From positions 3,100,001-3,164,000 of the forward strand of contig NZ_CP016793.1 in the NCBI RefSeq assembly GCF_001701025.1: 64,000 nucleotides of DNA. Direction: 5' to 3'. Below, piece after piece: positions 6,940-17,862 of the stretch (position 1 is its first letter; the number at the start of each line of letters is the position of its first letter). The DNA is from Lentzea guizhouensis. Lineage in GTDB: Bacteria; Actinomycetota; Actinomycetes; Mycobacteriales; Pseudonocardiaceae. Made by a program: the position numbers and the translations under genes. Below the pieces are notes generated by a model. It was not told the origin of the DNA and searched no databases. It was given only the letters and a program-made list of their open reading frames with translations.

Positions 6940-8610
6940 TTGAACCGGCCCTCGTCGCATCGGGAGATCCTCGAAGCGCTGTCCGGCATCTGGGTGGCGC
7001 TGCTCGTCGCGATCCTCAGCTCCACCATCGTCTCGAACGCTCTCCCGACGATCCTGGCCGAGCTCAAGGGCACGCAGACCCAGTACACCTGGGTCATCAC
7101 GTCGATGTTGCTCGCCTCCACGGCCAGCACGCCGCTGTGGGGCAAGCTCGCCGACCTCTTCGACAAGAAGAAGCTGCTGCAGACCGGCATCATCCTGTTC
7201 GTGATCGGCTCGGTCCTCGCGGGCCTGAGCCAGAACATGGAGCAGCTCATCGGGTTCCGGGTCGTCCAGGGCCTGGGCATGGGCGGTGTGCAGGCGCTCG
7301 GCCAGGTCGTGGTCGGCGCGCTGCTGAGCCCGCGCGAACGCGGCCGCTACAGCGGCTACACCGGCATGGTGATCTCGGCCGGCACCGTCGGCGGGCCGCT
7401 CGTCGGCGGGTTCCTCGTCGACTGGCCCGGTTGGCGCTGGTGCTTCTTCGTGTGCGTGCCGCTGGCCCTGGTGGCCCTCGCCGTGCTGCACAAGACGCTG
7501 CACCTGCCGACCAAGAAGCAGCACGTGAAGATCGACTACCTGGGTGCCACGCTGATCACGGGTGGCGTGAGCCTGCTGCTCATGTGGGTGTCGTTCGCCG
7601 GCAAGGACTTCGCGTGGTTCTCCGGGGAGAGCGCGCTGTACGTCGGTGGCGTGCTGGTCGCGCTGGTCGCCGCCTACTTCGTCGAGCGCAGGGCGAGTGC
7701 GCCGGTGATCCCGCTGCACCTGTTCCGCAACCGCACGGTGGTGCTGGCGATGTTCGGCGGCATCGCGGTCGGCACGGCGATGTTCGGCGCGTCGGTGTTC
7801 ATGGGGCAGTACTTCCAGATCGCGCGCGGGTTCTCGCCCACGAAGGCGGGGCTGCTCACGGTTCCGCTGGTGCTCGGCCTGAGCATCTCGTCCACGGTCA
7901 GCGGGCAGCTGATCGCGAAGAGCGGCAGGTGGAAGAGCTACCTGGTCTGGGGTGCGTTCTCGCTGGTCGCCGGGCTGGCGCTGCTCGGGACGATCGACCA
8001 CTCCACCAACCTCACGCTGATGGGCGCGTACCTGCTGCTGGTCGGCGTGGGCGTGGGCCTGACCATGCAGAACCTGGTGCTCGCCGTGCAGAACGGCGTC
8101 AGCATGGCCGATCTGGGGGCGGCGAGCTCCACGGCGACGTTCCTGCGGTCGCTGGGAGGAACGGCCGGCGTGTCGGTGCTCGGTGCGGTGCTGGCCGCCC
8201 ACGTGAGCACGACGACGCTCGACCCCGGCTCCCTCTCCCCGGCCGTGCGGAACTCCTACGGCGACGCGATGGGCGAGCTGTTCCTGATCGCCGCCGGTCT
8301 CGCGGTCTTCACCGTCATCGCGGTGCTGCTGATCAAGGAGCAGCCGCTGCGCGAGTCCGTGGACGTGACCGCGGATGTCACCCCAACGGGTTCTGGCGCA
8401 CAGACGGTGGCCACTGAGCTTGCCTCACCTGTGGATACTGACCAGCGGATTGTGGACAACCCAACCCCTGTTGTGGACAAGCTGTTGGTACGAATGAGTG
8501 ACGGCGGTCAGGAGGTGGCGGCCCGTTCGGCTGCGCTGCGTTCCACGCAGAACTCGTTGCCCTCGGGGTCGCGCATCGTGACCCAGCCGGTGCCGTCCGG
8601 CCTGCGCTGA
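6940..8610 (+). CDS. MFS multidrug-type exporter, DHA2 family (14 TM)
   Basis: 556 aa with about 14 hydrophobic segments. Family motifs include GKLADLFDKKKLLQTGIILF (motif A type), FRVVQGLGMGGVQALG and ISAGTVGGPLVGGFLVDWPG (motif C), typical of proton-driven drug exporters. The start is set at the TTG at 6940 because GGAGG (6930-6934) lies 5 nt upstream; the GTG at 6934 would overlap that site. The last 80 or so residues are a hydrophilic tail that overlaps the convergent VOC gene by 103 bp, so the original stop may have been lost. Confidence 0.9.
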   Translation: MNRPSSHREILEALSGIWVALLVAILSSTIVSNALPTILAELKGTQTQYTWVITSMLLASTASTPLWGKLADLFDKKKLLQTGIILFVIGSVLAGLSQNMEQLIGFRVVQGLGMGGVQALGQVVVGALLSPRERGRYSGYTGMVISAGTVGGPLVGGFLVDWPGWRWCFFVCVPLALVALAVLHKTLHLPTKKQHVKIDYLGATLITGGVSLLLMWVSFAGKDFAWFSGESALYVGGVLVALVAAYFVERRASAPVIPLHLFRNRTVVLAMFGGIAVGTAMFGASVFMGQYFQIARGFSPTKAGLLTVPLVLGLSISSTVSGQLIAKSGRWKSYLVWGAFSLVAGLALLGTIDHSTNLTLMGAYLLLVGVGVGLTMQNLVLAVQNGVSMADLGAASSTATFLRSLGGTAGVSVLGAVLAAHVSTTTLDPGSLSPAVRNSYGDAMGELFLIAAGLAVFTVIAVLLIKEQPLRESVDVTADVTPTGSGAQTVATELASPVDTDQRIVDNPTPVVDKLLVRMSDGGQEVAARSAALRSTQNSLPSGSRIVTQPVPSGLR

Positions 8611-8891
8611 TCGTCGAACACCGTCGCGCCGATCCCGACCAGCCGGTCGACCTCCTCGTCCCGGGTGAGGTCGGTCGGCTGCAGGTCGATGTGCAGCCGG
8701 TTCTTGAGCTCCTTGCCCTCCGGCACGTTGATGAACAGGTAGCGGATGCCGCTCGGCAGGTGGATCAGGCACTCCGGGTCGCCGGGGTTGTCCTCCGGGT
8801 CGAGCGGCAGGCCGAGCACCTGGCCCCACCAGGACGCGATCGCGTAGGAGTCGCGCGCGTCCACGGTGATGTTGTGGATGATTGACGTCAT
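8508..8891 (-). CDS. VOC/glyoxalase-bleomycin resistance family protein
   Basis: 127 aa. Paired beta-alpha-beta-beta-beta modules run from IIHNITVDARDSYAIASWWG to GWVTMRDPEGNEFCVE. The candidate metal or ligand residues His, His and Glu are seen at IIHNIT, LHIDLQP and NEFCVE. Members include glyoxalases, dioxygenases and drug-sequestering proteins; the substrate cannot be told. The 3' end lies inside the MFS gene tail on the opposite strand. Confidence 0.85.
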   Translation of the reverse strand: MTSIIHNITVDARDSYAIASWWGQVLGLPLDPEDNPGDPECLIHLPSGIRYLFINVPEGKELKNRLHIDLQPTDLTRDEEVDRLVGIGATVFDDQRRPDGTGWVTMRDPEGNEFCVERSAAERAATS

Positions 8892-8957
8892 GGCGCTGAT
8901 CTTCGCCTAACCCGCTCGTCCCGGCTCGGATTTTCCGCGACGGCCGTCACGTTCCTA

Positions 8958-8978
8958 GTTGAGCGGAACAGACTCAAC
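8958..8978. promoter_or_regulatory. HAIR element (HspR operator) for clpB
   Basis: GTTGAGC, a 7-nt spacer, then ACTCAAC. This matches the HspR-associated inverted repeat CTTGAGT-N7-ACTCAAG at 12 of 14 arm positions. It sits 58 nt before the clpB start, the established target class of HspR, which is encoded at 557-985. Confidence 0.9.
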
Positions 8979-9036
8979 TTTTCTGACGTTGTGCGGGATG
9001 ATGGTCCATGCTCAAGGCTGACCACGAGGTGGAGGA

Positions 9037-11622
<2,586 letters not shown>

Positions 11623-11662
11623 GGTTCCGGATCCCCTGCGGCGGTCGGTAGGTTGGCTCGCC

Positions 11663-12046
11663 GTGGGGGATCTTCGTTACGTGCGCTTCCAGGCGGTCGA
11701 ACCGACGCCGCGAGGCACCTGGTCAGGTGTCTTCGGGCTGGTGAACGGCCTGCGCAGGGCCGGCAGGCTGACCGCGGAGCAGGAGGAGTTCTGCCGCGTC
11801 AACCACGCTTGGTACAACGCGGCCTACACCGACCCGTCGACGGTCGACCCGACCGTGTACGACCGGGAGGTGAACCCCGGCGCCGCCGCGTGGTTCAAGG
11901 TCGAGGCGACGCACCTGGTCGACCGGGTCGACGGTTACCTGGCGATCCTCGACGCGCACGGCGTGCGGTGGCGCCGGGTGGAGTCCGACGATCCCGGCCG
12001 CGTCGTCTACGAGGACGCGGACCAGGTCGTCGTCGTGCCGCGGTAG
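11663..12046 (+). CDS. Conserved hypothetical protein, 127 aa
   Basis: Small soluble protein starting at a GTG (product begins MGDLRYVRFQ). It carries an aromatic, acidic middle (EEFCRVNHAWYNAAYTDPST) and no recognised domain. A TAGGTT -10 element lies 8 nt before the start codon, suggesting leaderless transcription. It follows clpB by 40 nt but appears to have its own promoter. Confidence 0.75.
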   Translation: MGDLRYVRFQAVEPTPRGTWSGVFGLVNGLRRAGRLTAEQEEFCRVNHAWYNAAYTDPSTVDPTVYDREVNPGAAAWFKVEATHLVDRVDGYLAILDAHGVRWRRVESDDPGRVVYEDADQVVVVPR

Positions 12047-12179
12047 TCCACGTCCGGGGGCTTGAAGATGCTCCAAACGGGACGATCACGCACCGCCGAC
12101 CGCGTGGAAACTGCGGTCGCGGGACGCGACGCGCGGAAGTGATCTTCGTTCCACGCGCTCGACCCACTACGCTTCAGCT

Positions 12180-12905
12180 GTGGGTGGCATACCGGCGTGG
12201 GTCTGGTTCACCGTCGCCGCGGTGGCGGGCGTGGCGGGGTTCGCCCTGCTCGCGACCGACCGGGCGCAACGAACCGCGCGTAATCGTGAACGGCGCCGTT
12301 GGGCTGCCCTGCGCGGCTGGCAGTTCGAAGAGACAGACCACGTGCTGCCGACACGCTGGGAAGCGGGCGCCATCGCGTACTACGGCACGGGCCTCGCCCG
12401 TGACGTCGTCGCGGGCTCCACGTTCACCGCGGACGGCAGGCGGCAGGTCTACGTGCTCGACCACGAGACCGGTGGCAAGGTCAACTCCGTGCTGGTCGGC
12501 GTGCGCTGCCGGCGCGCGTTGTCGGTGGTCATCGAGCTGTGGCTCTCGACGGTGCCGTTCCAGCGCGACAAGATGCCCGACCTGCTCGGCCCGGTCGGGT
12601 CGCGGTACGCGTTCGTCACGGACGTGCCCGCCGCCCGCAAGCTGATCACGCCGGACCTGATCGACGCCGCTGAGGAGATCGGTGGCGACGTCACGGTCGT
12701 CTGGCTGGAGAACGACTGGGTGCTGGCCTCCGCGCCGCCCAACTCGTCGCCCGCTCGCCTGGAGCGGCTGCTGCGGGACGTGGGCGAGCTCGCGGACGTG
12801 ATCGACCCGTTCGACGCTGACCCGTCCGAGGACGAGCCCGCCGCCGATCCGGAGGACGAAGGCGGCGAGGTCTACCGGCCGTCGTTCGGACGCAAGCAGA
12901 CGTAA
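12180..12905 (+). CDS. Membrane-anchored conserved protein (Rv0383c-like position)
   Basis: 241 aa. One N-terminal membrane segment (WVWFTVAAVAGVAGFALLAT) is followed by basic residues and a soluble domain of about 200 residues with an acidic tail (DPFDADPSEDEPAADPEDEG). No catalytic motif is recognised. In M. tuberculosis a secreted/membrane protein (Rv0383c) also lies between clpB and pyrE, so orthology is plausible from position. TACGCT lies 6 nt before the GTG start (leaderless layout). Confidence 0.75.
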   Translation: MGGIPAWVWFTVAAVAGVAGFALLATDRAQRTARNRERRRWAALRGWQFEETDHVLPTRWEAGAIAYYGTGLARDVVAGSTFTADGRRQVYVLDHETGGKVNSVLVGVRCRRALSVVIELWLSTVPFQRDKMPDLLGPVGSRYAFVTDVPAARKLITPDLIDAAEEIGGDVTVVWLENDWVLASAPPNSSPARLERLLRDVGELADVIDPFDADPSEDEPAADPEDEGGEVYRPSFGRKQT

Positions 12906-12913
12906 CAGGCAGG

Positions 12914-12929
12914 TGTGACCTATGTCACG
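12914..12929. promoter_or_regulatory. CRP/GlxR-like palindrome
   Basis: TGTGA-CCTATG-TCACG matches the cAMP-receptor-type consensus TGTGA-N6-TCACA except at the last base. It lies about 158 nt upstream of the SDR gene start, in an otherwise featureless 180-nt spacer. Function is inferred from sequence only. Confidence 0.5.
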
Positions 12930-13086
12930 CCGTAGTCCTGCCCGTTGCCGTGGCAGGTACCGCGTCCGTTGTGACGTTGGGCAACACGGGTGCGTCGGTC
13001 AGGTGGATGTTGTTCGGCGGCGAAGAGCAGAGCGCAGTTGTCGGCGTGCTTCGACCCCGGCGGTTTTCCGACTAGCGTGCGGTGGC

Positions 13087-13860
13087 ATGCCAACCGCACT
13101 GGTGACCGGAGCAACCGTCGGGATCGGAGCCGCCTTCGCGCGCAGGCTCGCCGCCGAGGGGTACGACCTCGTCCTGGTCGCACGCACCGCGTCCGCACTG
13201 GAAGAGCTCGCGCAGCAGTTGCACGACCGCCACGGCGTGCACGTCGACACGTTGCCCGCCGATCTGAGCGACCACACCGACCGCGCCAAGGTGGAGGCAC
13301 GCCTCGCCGAGTCCGCTGTGGACGTGCTGGTCAACAACGCGGGCTTCGCGAGCTCCGGCGAGTTCTTCGCCGCGGACGTGGAGAAGCTCCAAGCCCAGCT
13401 GGACGTCAACGTCGCCACCGTGCTGCGGCTGAGCAGGGCCGCGATCCCCGTGATGATGGCGCGCGGCAAGGGCGACGTGATCAACGTGTCCAGTGTGGCC
13501 AGCTTCCTGCCCGGCCGCGGCACCAGCTACAGCGCCGACAAGGCGTGGGTGACGTCGTTCTCCGAGGGCATGTCGCTCGCCGTCGGCGGTTCCGGTGTCC
13601 GGATCATGGCGCTCTGTCCTGGTTTCGTGCGGACCGAGTTCCACAAGCGCGCCGCCATCGACATGTCCAAGACGCCGAACTGGCTGTACGTCGACGCCGA
13701 CCGGCTGGTCCACGAGGCGTTGCGAGACCTGCGCCGCGGCAAGGTGCTGTCGATCCCCGGCACCCAGTACAAGACCATCGTGGGGCTCACCAAGCTGCTG
13801 CCGCGCGCCCTGGTCCGCAAGATGGCGTCCCGCTTCGCCGGCGGACGCGGACGAACCTGA
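13087..13860 (+). CDS. SDR-family NAD(P)-dependent dehydrogenase
   Basis: 257 aa, classical short-chain dehydrogenase. The cofactor motif is [16 protein letters not shown] (TGxxxGIG), the NNAG motif is [12 protein letters not shown], the catalytic Ser is in [13 protein letters not shown], and YxxxK is YSADK. A C-terminal basic segment, [14 protein letters not shown], is often seen in membrane-associated members. The substrate is unknown. The ATG at 13087 is preferred: TAGCGT (13073-13078) sits 8 nt upstream, the leaderless layout. Confidence 0.88.
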   Translation: MPTALVTGATVGIGAAFARRLAAEGYDLVLVARTASALEELAQQLHDRHGVHVDTLPADLSDHTDRAKVEARLAESAVDVLVNNAGFASSGEFFAADVEKLQAQLDVNVATVLRLSRAAIPVMMARGKGDVINVSSVASFLPGRGTSYSADKAWVTSFSEGMSLAVGGSGVRIMALCPGFVRTEFHKRAAIDMSKTPNWLYVDADRLVHEALRDLRRGKVLSIPGTQYKTIVGLTKLLPRALVRKMASRFAGGRGRT

Positions 13861-13897
13861 CCGGAACCATTCGGCCCAACTGTGCGTCGGAGCAGTC

Positions 13898-14248
13898 GTG
13901 AGTGAACAGTTCCACGTCGTGCCAGAGGAGCTGCGCGGGTACAGCGAGCTGCTGGACCGCAACGCCCAGCACTTCGTGACCATCAAGGACCACGCGATCT
14001 CCAAGGGCGGTGACACCAGCGGGTTCACCGGCCTGCTGTCGTTGCTGCACCCCGTCGTGACCGGCGTCGCGAACCTGTACGGGGAGACGTTGGACTTCGC
14101 CAACAAGATGATGCTCAAGGACTCCGAGGCGTTGCGGAAGACCGCGGAGCACTACGAGAAGGCCGACACCATCGGCCTGAAGATCTTCGACGGTGTCCAG
14201 AACAAGCTTTCGGGTGCCCAGAAGGCACCGCAGGTCGGGGGTAACTGA
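13898..14248 (+). CDS. ESX-1 secretion-associated-type (EspC/WXG-like) protein
   Basis: 116 aa, helical. It begins VSEQFHVVPEELRGYSELLD, which fits the EspC-like/DUF2580 pattern of type VII substrates, in which an N-terminal amphipathic helix is followed by a second helical half (EALRKTAEHYEKADTIGLKI). It is first of three tightly linked genes: its TGA shares one base with the next ATG. Probably an exported partner of the next protein (inference). Family assignment moderate. Confidence 0.65.
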   Translation: MSEQFHVVPEELRGYSELLDRNAQHFVTIKDHAISKGGDTSGFTGLLSLLHPVVTGVANLYGETLDFANKMMLKDSEALRKTAEHYEKADTIGLKIFDGVQNKLSGAQKAPQVGGN

Positions 14249-15195
14249 TGGCGACGGCGTACGCGGACGTCGAGGACCCCTCGGTCGCGCTCAACAAGGC
14301 ACCCGAGGACCGCCCCGGCAGGCAGTCCACCAAGGAGCTCATCGAGAAGGCCGGCTGGAAGATCCAGGGCGTCAACTGGATCTACGAGAAGGTCACCGGC
14401 GAGAACCTGGTCGAGTCCCTGATCAACCCCCTGCTCGGCGACTTCGAGAAGATCGACGCCAACGCGCGGGCCTGGGACAACGTCTCGAAGGCGCTCGACT
14501 CGGTGCGGCACAACGTCGACGCCGGCGCCGACCAGCTGAACCCGCACTGGAACGGCTCCGCCGCCCAGGGCTTCGAACGCCGCATGGACACCATGTGGGT
14601 CATCGCGATCGAGGCGGACTCCCAGGTCGCCAGGATCATCGGCGACAAGTTCAAGTCGATGGCGAACACCTGCCGCACCCTGACGGGCCTCGCCCTGTCG
14701 CTGCTCGACTACCTGTGCCAGAAGCTGATGGAAGCGGTGATCCTCGCCCCGATCCCGGTCGTCGGCTGGGGCAAGGCCGTGTGGGTCGTCTACGACTGCA
14801 TCCAGATCGTCGACCGCATCCGCAAGATCATCATTGCGGTCCAGACGCTGATCGAGGGCGTCCAGGGCATGATCGACGGCATCAAGGCCATGGGCACCGC
14901 GCTCATGAAGCTGAAGGACGTCCGCGACGTCGGCGACCTCCTCGACGTGGTCGACGGCTACCAGGACGGCAAGGAGAAGTTCGACGACGGCGCCAAGGCC
15001 GCCAAGTCCGGCGCGATGAGCATCGCCTACAACGGCTACAAGCTGAACAAGGACGTCGGCAAGGCCACCACCCGCTACGACACGAGCAGCCAGGCCGGTG
15101 CGGCGTCGAGCAGCTCGTCCGCGGCGGGTTCGAGCTCAGCGGGCTCCAGCTCAGCGGGTGCCGGCTCGGGCGGTCAGGGCGGTGGAGAGCAGTGA
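14248..15195 (+). CDS. WXG100-like type VII secretion substrate with C-terminal low-complexity tail
   Basis: 315 aa. The WXG-like core lies near residues 78-118: a helix WDNVSKALDSVRHNVDAGAD, then HWNGSAAQGFERRMD, where WNG replaces WxG at the turn. A hydrophobic middle follows (LILAPIPVVGWGKAVWVV type). The tail is Ser/Ala/Gly-rich, ending in GGQGGGEQ. Large WXG proteins of this kind are seen as secreted effectors or carriers in actinobacteria. It starts 1 nt inside the stop of the EspC-like gene and overlaps the next gene by 4 nt. Confidence 0.7.
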   Translation: MATAYADVEDPSVALNKAPEDRPGRQSTKELIEKAGWKIQGVNWIYEKVTGENLVESLINPLLGDFEKIDANARAWDNVSKALDSVRHNVDAGADQLNPHWNGSAAQGFERRMDTMWVIAIEADSQVARIIGDKFKSMANTCRTLTGLALSLLDYLCQKLMEAVILAPIPVVGWGKAVWVVYDCIQIVDRIRKIIIAVQTLIEGVQGMIDGIKAMGTALMKLKDVRDVGDLLDVVDGYQDGKEKFDDGAKAAKSGAMSIAYNGYKLNKDVGKATTRYDTSSQAGAASSSSSAAGSSSAGSSSAGAGSGGQGGGEQ

Positions 15196-15641
15196 CGTTC
15201 CCCTACGACCAGGCCCGGCTGCAGGCGCTCGTCGACGGTTTCGACGCCACGACGGCCGCGGTGGAGAAGACCGGCCGCGAAGCCGCCCAGTTCCAGCCGC
15301 GCTCGCGTGGCGTGACGGAACAGGACCTGGCGGCGATCGAGCGGTACGCCAAGAGCCCGAACGCGCCCAAGGAGTTCAAGGACCTCCAGCAGCGCATCGA
15401 CTCCGGCGAGTTCAGCTGGCAGGACATCGCAGCCGGCCGCGTGATGGACGAGGGCGTGCAGAAGGCGCTCGCCACGGGCGTTCCGGACCTGCAGCGCGCC
15501 TACACGGCCATCCAGGAGGGCCAGGACATCGACGACATCATCGAGTCGGGCAACCCGTCGCGGCCGACGCCGCCGGTCCGGCCCGCGCGTGGTGACGACG
15601 ACGAGGACGGTCCGTCGGTGTTCAAGGAAGACGCCTGGTAG
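15192..15641 (+). CDS. Hypothetical third protein of the WXG cassette
   Basis: 149 aa from a GTG overlapping the previous stop (GTGA). Soluble and acidic, ending DDDEDGPSVFKEDAW. The N-terminal FPYDQARLQALVDGFDATTA helix resembles small partners of WXG proteins. Coupling implies joint function with the WXG-like protein; a chaperone or immunity role would be a guess. A strong terminator follows. Confidence 0.65.
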   Translation: MTFPYDQARLQALVDGFDATTAAVEKTGREAAQFQPRSRGVTEQDLAAIERYAKSPNAPKEFKDLQQRIDSGEFSWQDIAAGRVMDEGVQKALATGVPDLQRAYTAIQEGQDIDDIIESGNPSRPTPPVRPARGDDDEDGPSVFKEDAW

Positions 15642-15661
15642 GTCGTTCTGGTGTTCGACCG

Positions 15662-15696
15662 AAGCCGCCTCCCTCGTGGGGGGCGGCTTTCGTTTT
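15662..15696 (+). terminator. Intrinsic terminator after the WXG cassette
   Basis: AAGCCGCC pairs with GGCGGCTT across a short loop, and is followed by TCGTTTT. It lies 21 nt after the stop of the third cassette gene and so ends a three-gene operon. Confidence 0.85.
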
Positions 15697-15760
15697 GCAC
15701 GTAACGAGGTCCCGGAGGCGTCAGATAGCCAAGGACACGCTGAGCGCGGAGGGACTGTCG

Positions 15761-16606
15761 GTGAACTCGGTATCGATCGTCGCGGACCTCAAGACGGGTC
15801 ACGTGCGAGAAAGTGAGCTGACCAGCCTTGTGGCGGCGGTGCGCAGGGCACTCGGGGGTGAGGTGACCGAGTGCTGGCAGCATTCCTACCGGGACTTGCG
15901 TAGTCGCGAGGTGAGACCACTGGCCACCCTCACGATCAACCGCGAGCTCGTCGGGCAGAGCTGGCCGGAACTGGCGGACCTGGTGCGGGAACGCGGTCGC
16001 CGGGTGCGCCATGTGCGCGTCGAGCTCACCTCAGGAACCGACCGCGTGCTGATCGACATCGGCGACCGGATCTCCGTACTCGGTCGTCGTGCCGCGTACA
16101 GGGTGCAAGTCGAGGCGGACGGGGCTGAGGAGCGCGTAGTGCCCGCTGCCGAGGAAGCGATCGGGCATCTGGCGCGACCGAACAGGAGGGGTGAGCGTTG
16201 GGGTTACGCCAAGCTGATAATCATGGCGGTCCTGGCTCCGCTGCCGCTCATCGTCGTCGAAGTGGTGTTCGAGCCACGGATCGAAGCCCCAGGCGCGGAC
16301 AGGGCGCGGTTGATCGGTGAGATGGCGGGCGCGATGGTGGCTTCGTCGTTCTTCTGGATGTTCCCGCTCTTGTTGTTGGCGACCGGGTTGAGCACGCTGT
16401 CGACCGCCGCGGTCCTGCTCGATCGAGCGACCGTGACGATGCCTAAGTCGCGGTACGAGCGCATGGTCGAGTGGCTGCACCAAGGCAGGTTCGCCCGCCC
16501 GTTCCTCGCCGACCCGGCTCGCAGCGGTGTGGTCATCGCGCTGGTCGGTGTCGTCGTCGGTGTCGTCATCGGAGTGCTGGGCATGGTCATCGGGATCTTG
16601 ATCTAG
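15761..16606 (+). CDS. Integral membrane protein of unknown function
   Basis: 281 aa from the GTG at 15761, chosen because GGAGGG (15748-15753) is 7 nt upstream; the frame is open further upstream. The N-terminal half of about 145 residues is soluble. Three or four membrane segments follow, at LIIMAVLAPLPLIVVEVVF, SFFWMFPLLLLATGLSTLST and a C-terminal Gly/Val-rich helix (VVIALVGVVVGVVIGVLGM). No family is recognised. Confidence 0.7.
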   Translation: MNSVSIVADLKTGHVRESELTSLVAAVRRALGGEVTECWQHSYRDLRSREVRPLATLTINRELVGQSWPELADLVRERGRRVRHVRVELTSGTDRVLIDIGDRISVLGRRAAYRVQVEADGAEERVVPAAEEAIGHLARPNRRGERWGYAKLIIMAVLAPLPLIVVEVVFEPRIEAPGADRARLIGEMAGAMVASSFFWMFPLLLLATGLSTLSTAAVLLDRATVTMPKSRYERMVEWLHQGRFARPFLADPARSGVVIALVGVVVGVVIGVLGMVIGILI

Positions 16607-16609
16607 CGG

Positions 16610-17182
16610 TCACTCCCCGGGCAGGAACCCGGACGCATCGCTGCTCAAGTGGTTCGTGCCGACGCCGCGGACGATGTCGAACGCCACCGCCGCCGCCACC
16701 GCGAGCGACCGCACGGGTTCCGAGGTGCCGGGGCGCACCTGGACGACGTCCCGGCGCACCCGCTTGCCGTTGCGCTTCTTGATCTGCCCGATGTGGAGCT
16801 GGATCACGTCGCCGAGCAGGCAGAGCTGCGTGCCGTTCACGTCGAGCAGCGCGTACCGGCCCGGCTGCGGCACGATCGAGCCGACCGGCTGGCCGTTCGG
16901 CCAGGCCACCTTGGTCGGGCGCTTGCCGATGCCCGCCGACTTGGTCACCACGAGCACCGGCTGGCCGGTCGGCGACAGGACCTGCAGGCTGAACGGCGTC
17001 CAGCGGGACAGGCTGAGGTTGCGCAGGCGGGCGGTGAGGAAGCCGCGGCGGGTCTCGCGGACCGAGCCGAGCAGCACGTCGTGTCCGTCGTAGGCGTCTG
17101 CGAGGTACTTCGACCCGAGCATCAACCGCATCGGTGTCCACGGCTGGTCCACGACGAAGGTGTCCGCGCTCAACAGGTTCAC
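16610..17182 (-). CDS. LURP-one/scramblase-like beta-barrel protein
   Basis: 190 aa, rich in beta strands. The succession LLGSVRETRRGFLTARLRNL, PFSLQVLSPTGQPVLVVTKS, GRYALLDVNGTQLCLLGDVI fits the tubby/LURP-one/scramblase fold often seen in actinobacterial proteins. Molecular role unknown. The GTG start at 17182 has TACCCT 8 nt upstream (leaderless layout). Divergent from pyrE. Confidence 0.65.
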   Translation of the reverse strand: MNLLSADTFVVDQPWTPMRLMLGSKYLADAYDGHDVLLGSVRETRRGFLTARLRNLSLSRWTPFSLQVLSPTGQPVLVVTKSAGIGKRPTKVAWPNGQPVGSIVPQPGRYALLDVNGTQLCLLGDVIQLHIGQIKKRNGKRVRRDVVQVRPGTSEPVRSLAVAAAVAFDIVRGVGTNHLSSDASGFLPGE

Positions 17183-17235
17183 GGTGATGCAGGGTATGCG
17201 GCGTGGCGGCGTCGCGTGTGCGAAGCTTGCGACCC

Positions 17236-17802
17236 GTGCGAACTGAACAGGTCTTGGACGCGAACGCGAAGTCGGAACTCGCCCGCTTGGTGAGCGAATT
17301 GGCCGTGGTGCACGGCAAGGTGACCCTCTCGAGCGGCAAGGAAGCCGACTACTACGTCGACCTGCGCCGTGCCACGCTGCACCACGCGGCGGCGCCGTTG
17401 ATCGGCAAGCTGCTCCGCCAGCTCACCAGCGACTGGAACTTCGTCGCCGTCGGCGGTCTCACGCTCGGTGCCGACCCCGTGGCCTACGCGATGATGCACT
17501 CCGCCGCGGTCGCCGGTGACGTGCTGGACGTGTTCGTCGTCCGCAAGGCCGCCAAGGCGCACGGCATGCAGCGCCAGATCGAGGGCATCGAGGTCCGCGG
17601 CCAGCGCGTCCTGGCCGTCGAGGACACCTCCACGACCGGCGGCTCCGTCCTCACCGCCGTCACCGCCCTGCGCGAGGCCGGCGCCGAGGTCGTGGGCGTC
17701 GCCACCGTCGTCGACCGCGGCACGGGCGCCCGCGAGGCCATCGAGGCCGAGGGCCTGCAGTACCGCTACCTGCTGGACCTGGACGACCTGGGTCTCGCCT
17801 GA
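17236..17802 (+). CDS. pyrE: Orotate phosphoribosyltransferase
   Basis: 188 aa from GTG 17236; a GTG at 17203 would add 11 residues. It converts orotate plus PRPP to OMP in pyrimidine synthesis. SSGKEADYYVDLRRATLHH, the VVRKAAKAHGMQRQIEG loop and the PRPP-binding RVLAVEDTSTTGGSVLTAV are diagnostic and close to mycobacterial PyrE. A small DUF2784 protein gene follows. Confidence 0.95.
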   Translation: MRTEQVLDANAKSELARLVSELAVVHGKVTLSSGKEADYYVDLRRATLHHAAAPLIGKLLRQLTSDWNFVAVGGLTLGADPVAYAMMHSAAVAGDVLDVFVVRKAAKAHGMQRQIEGIEVRGQRVLAVEDTSTTGGSVLTAVTALREAGAEVVGVATVVDRGTGAREAIEAEGLQYRYLLDLDDLGLA

Positions 17803-17862
17803 GCAGCTGATCGGTTTCATCGAGCGCGGTTCGAGCTACCCCGTCCTAGTCTGGAGGACGGG

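Noticed and set aside
13898..15641. The WXG cassette as a toxin-immunity pair
   Set aside because: No toxin domain (nuclease, NADase, deaminase) is visible in the 315-aa protein's C-terminus, which is only Ser/Ala/Gly-rich; kept as a secretion cassette.
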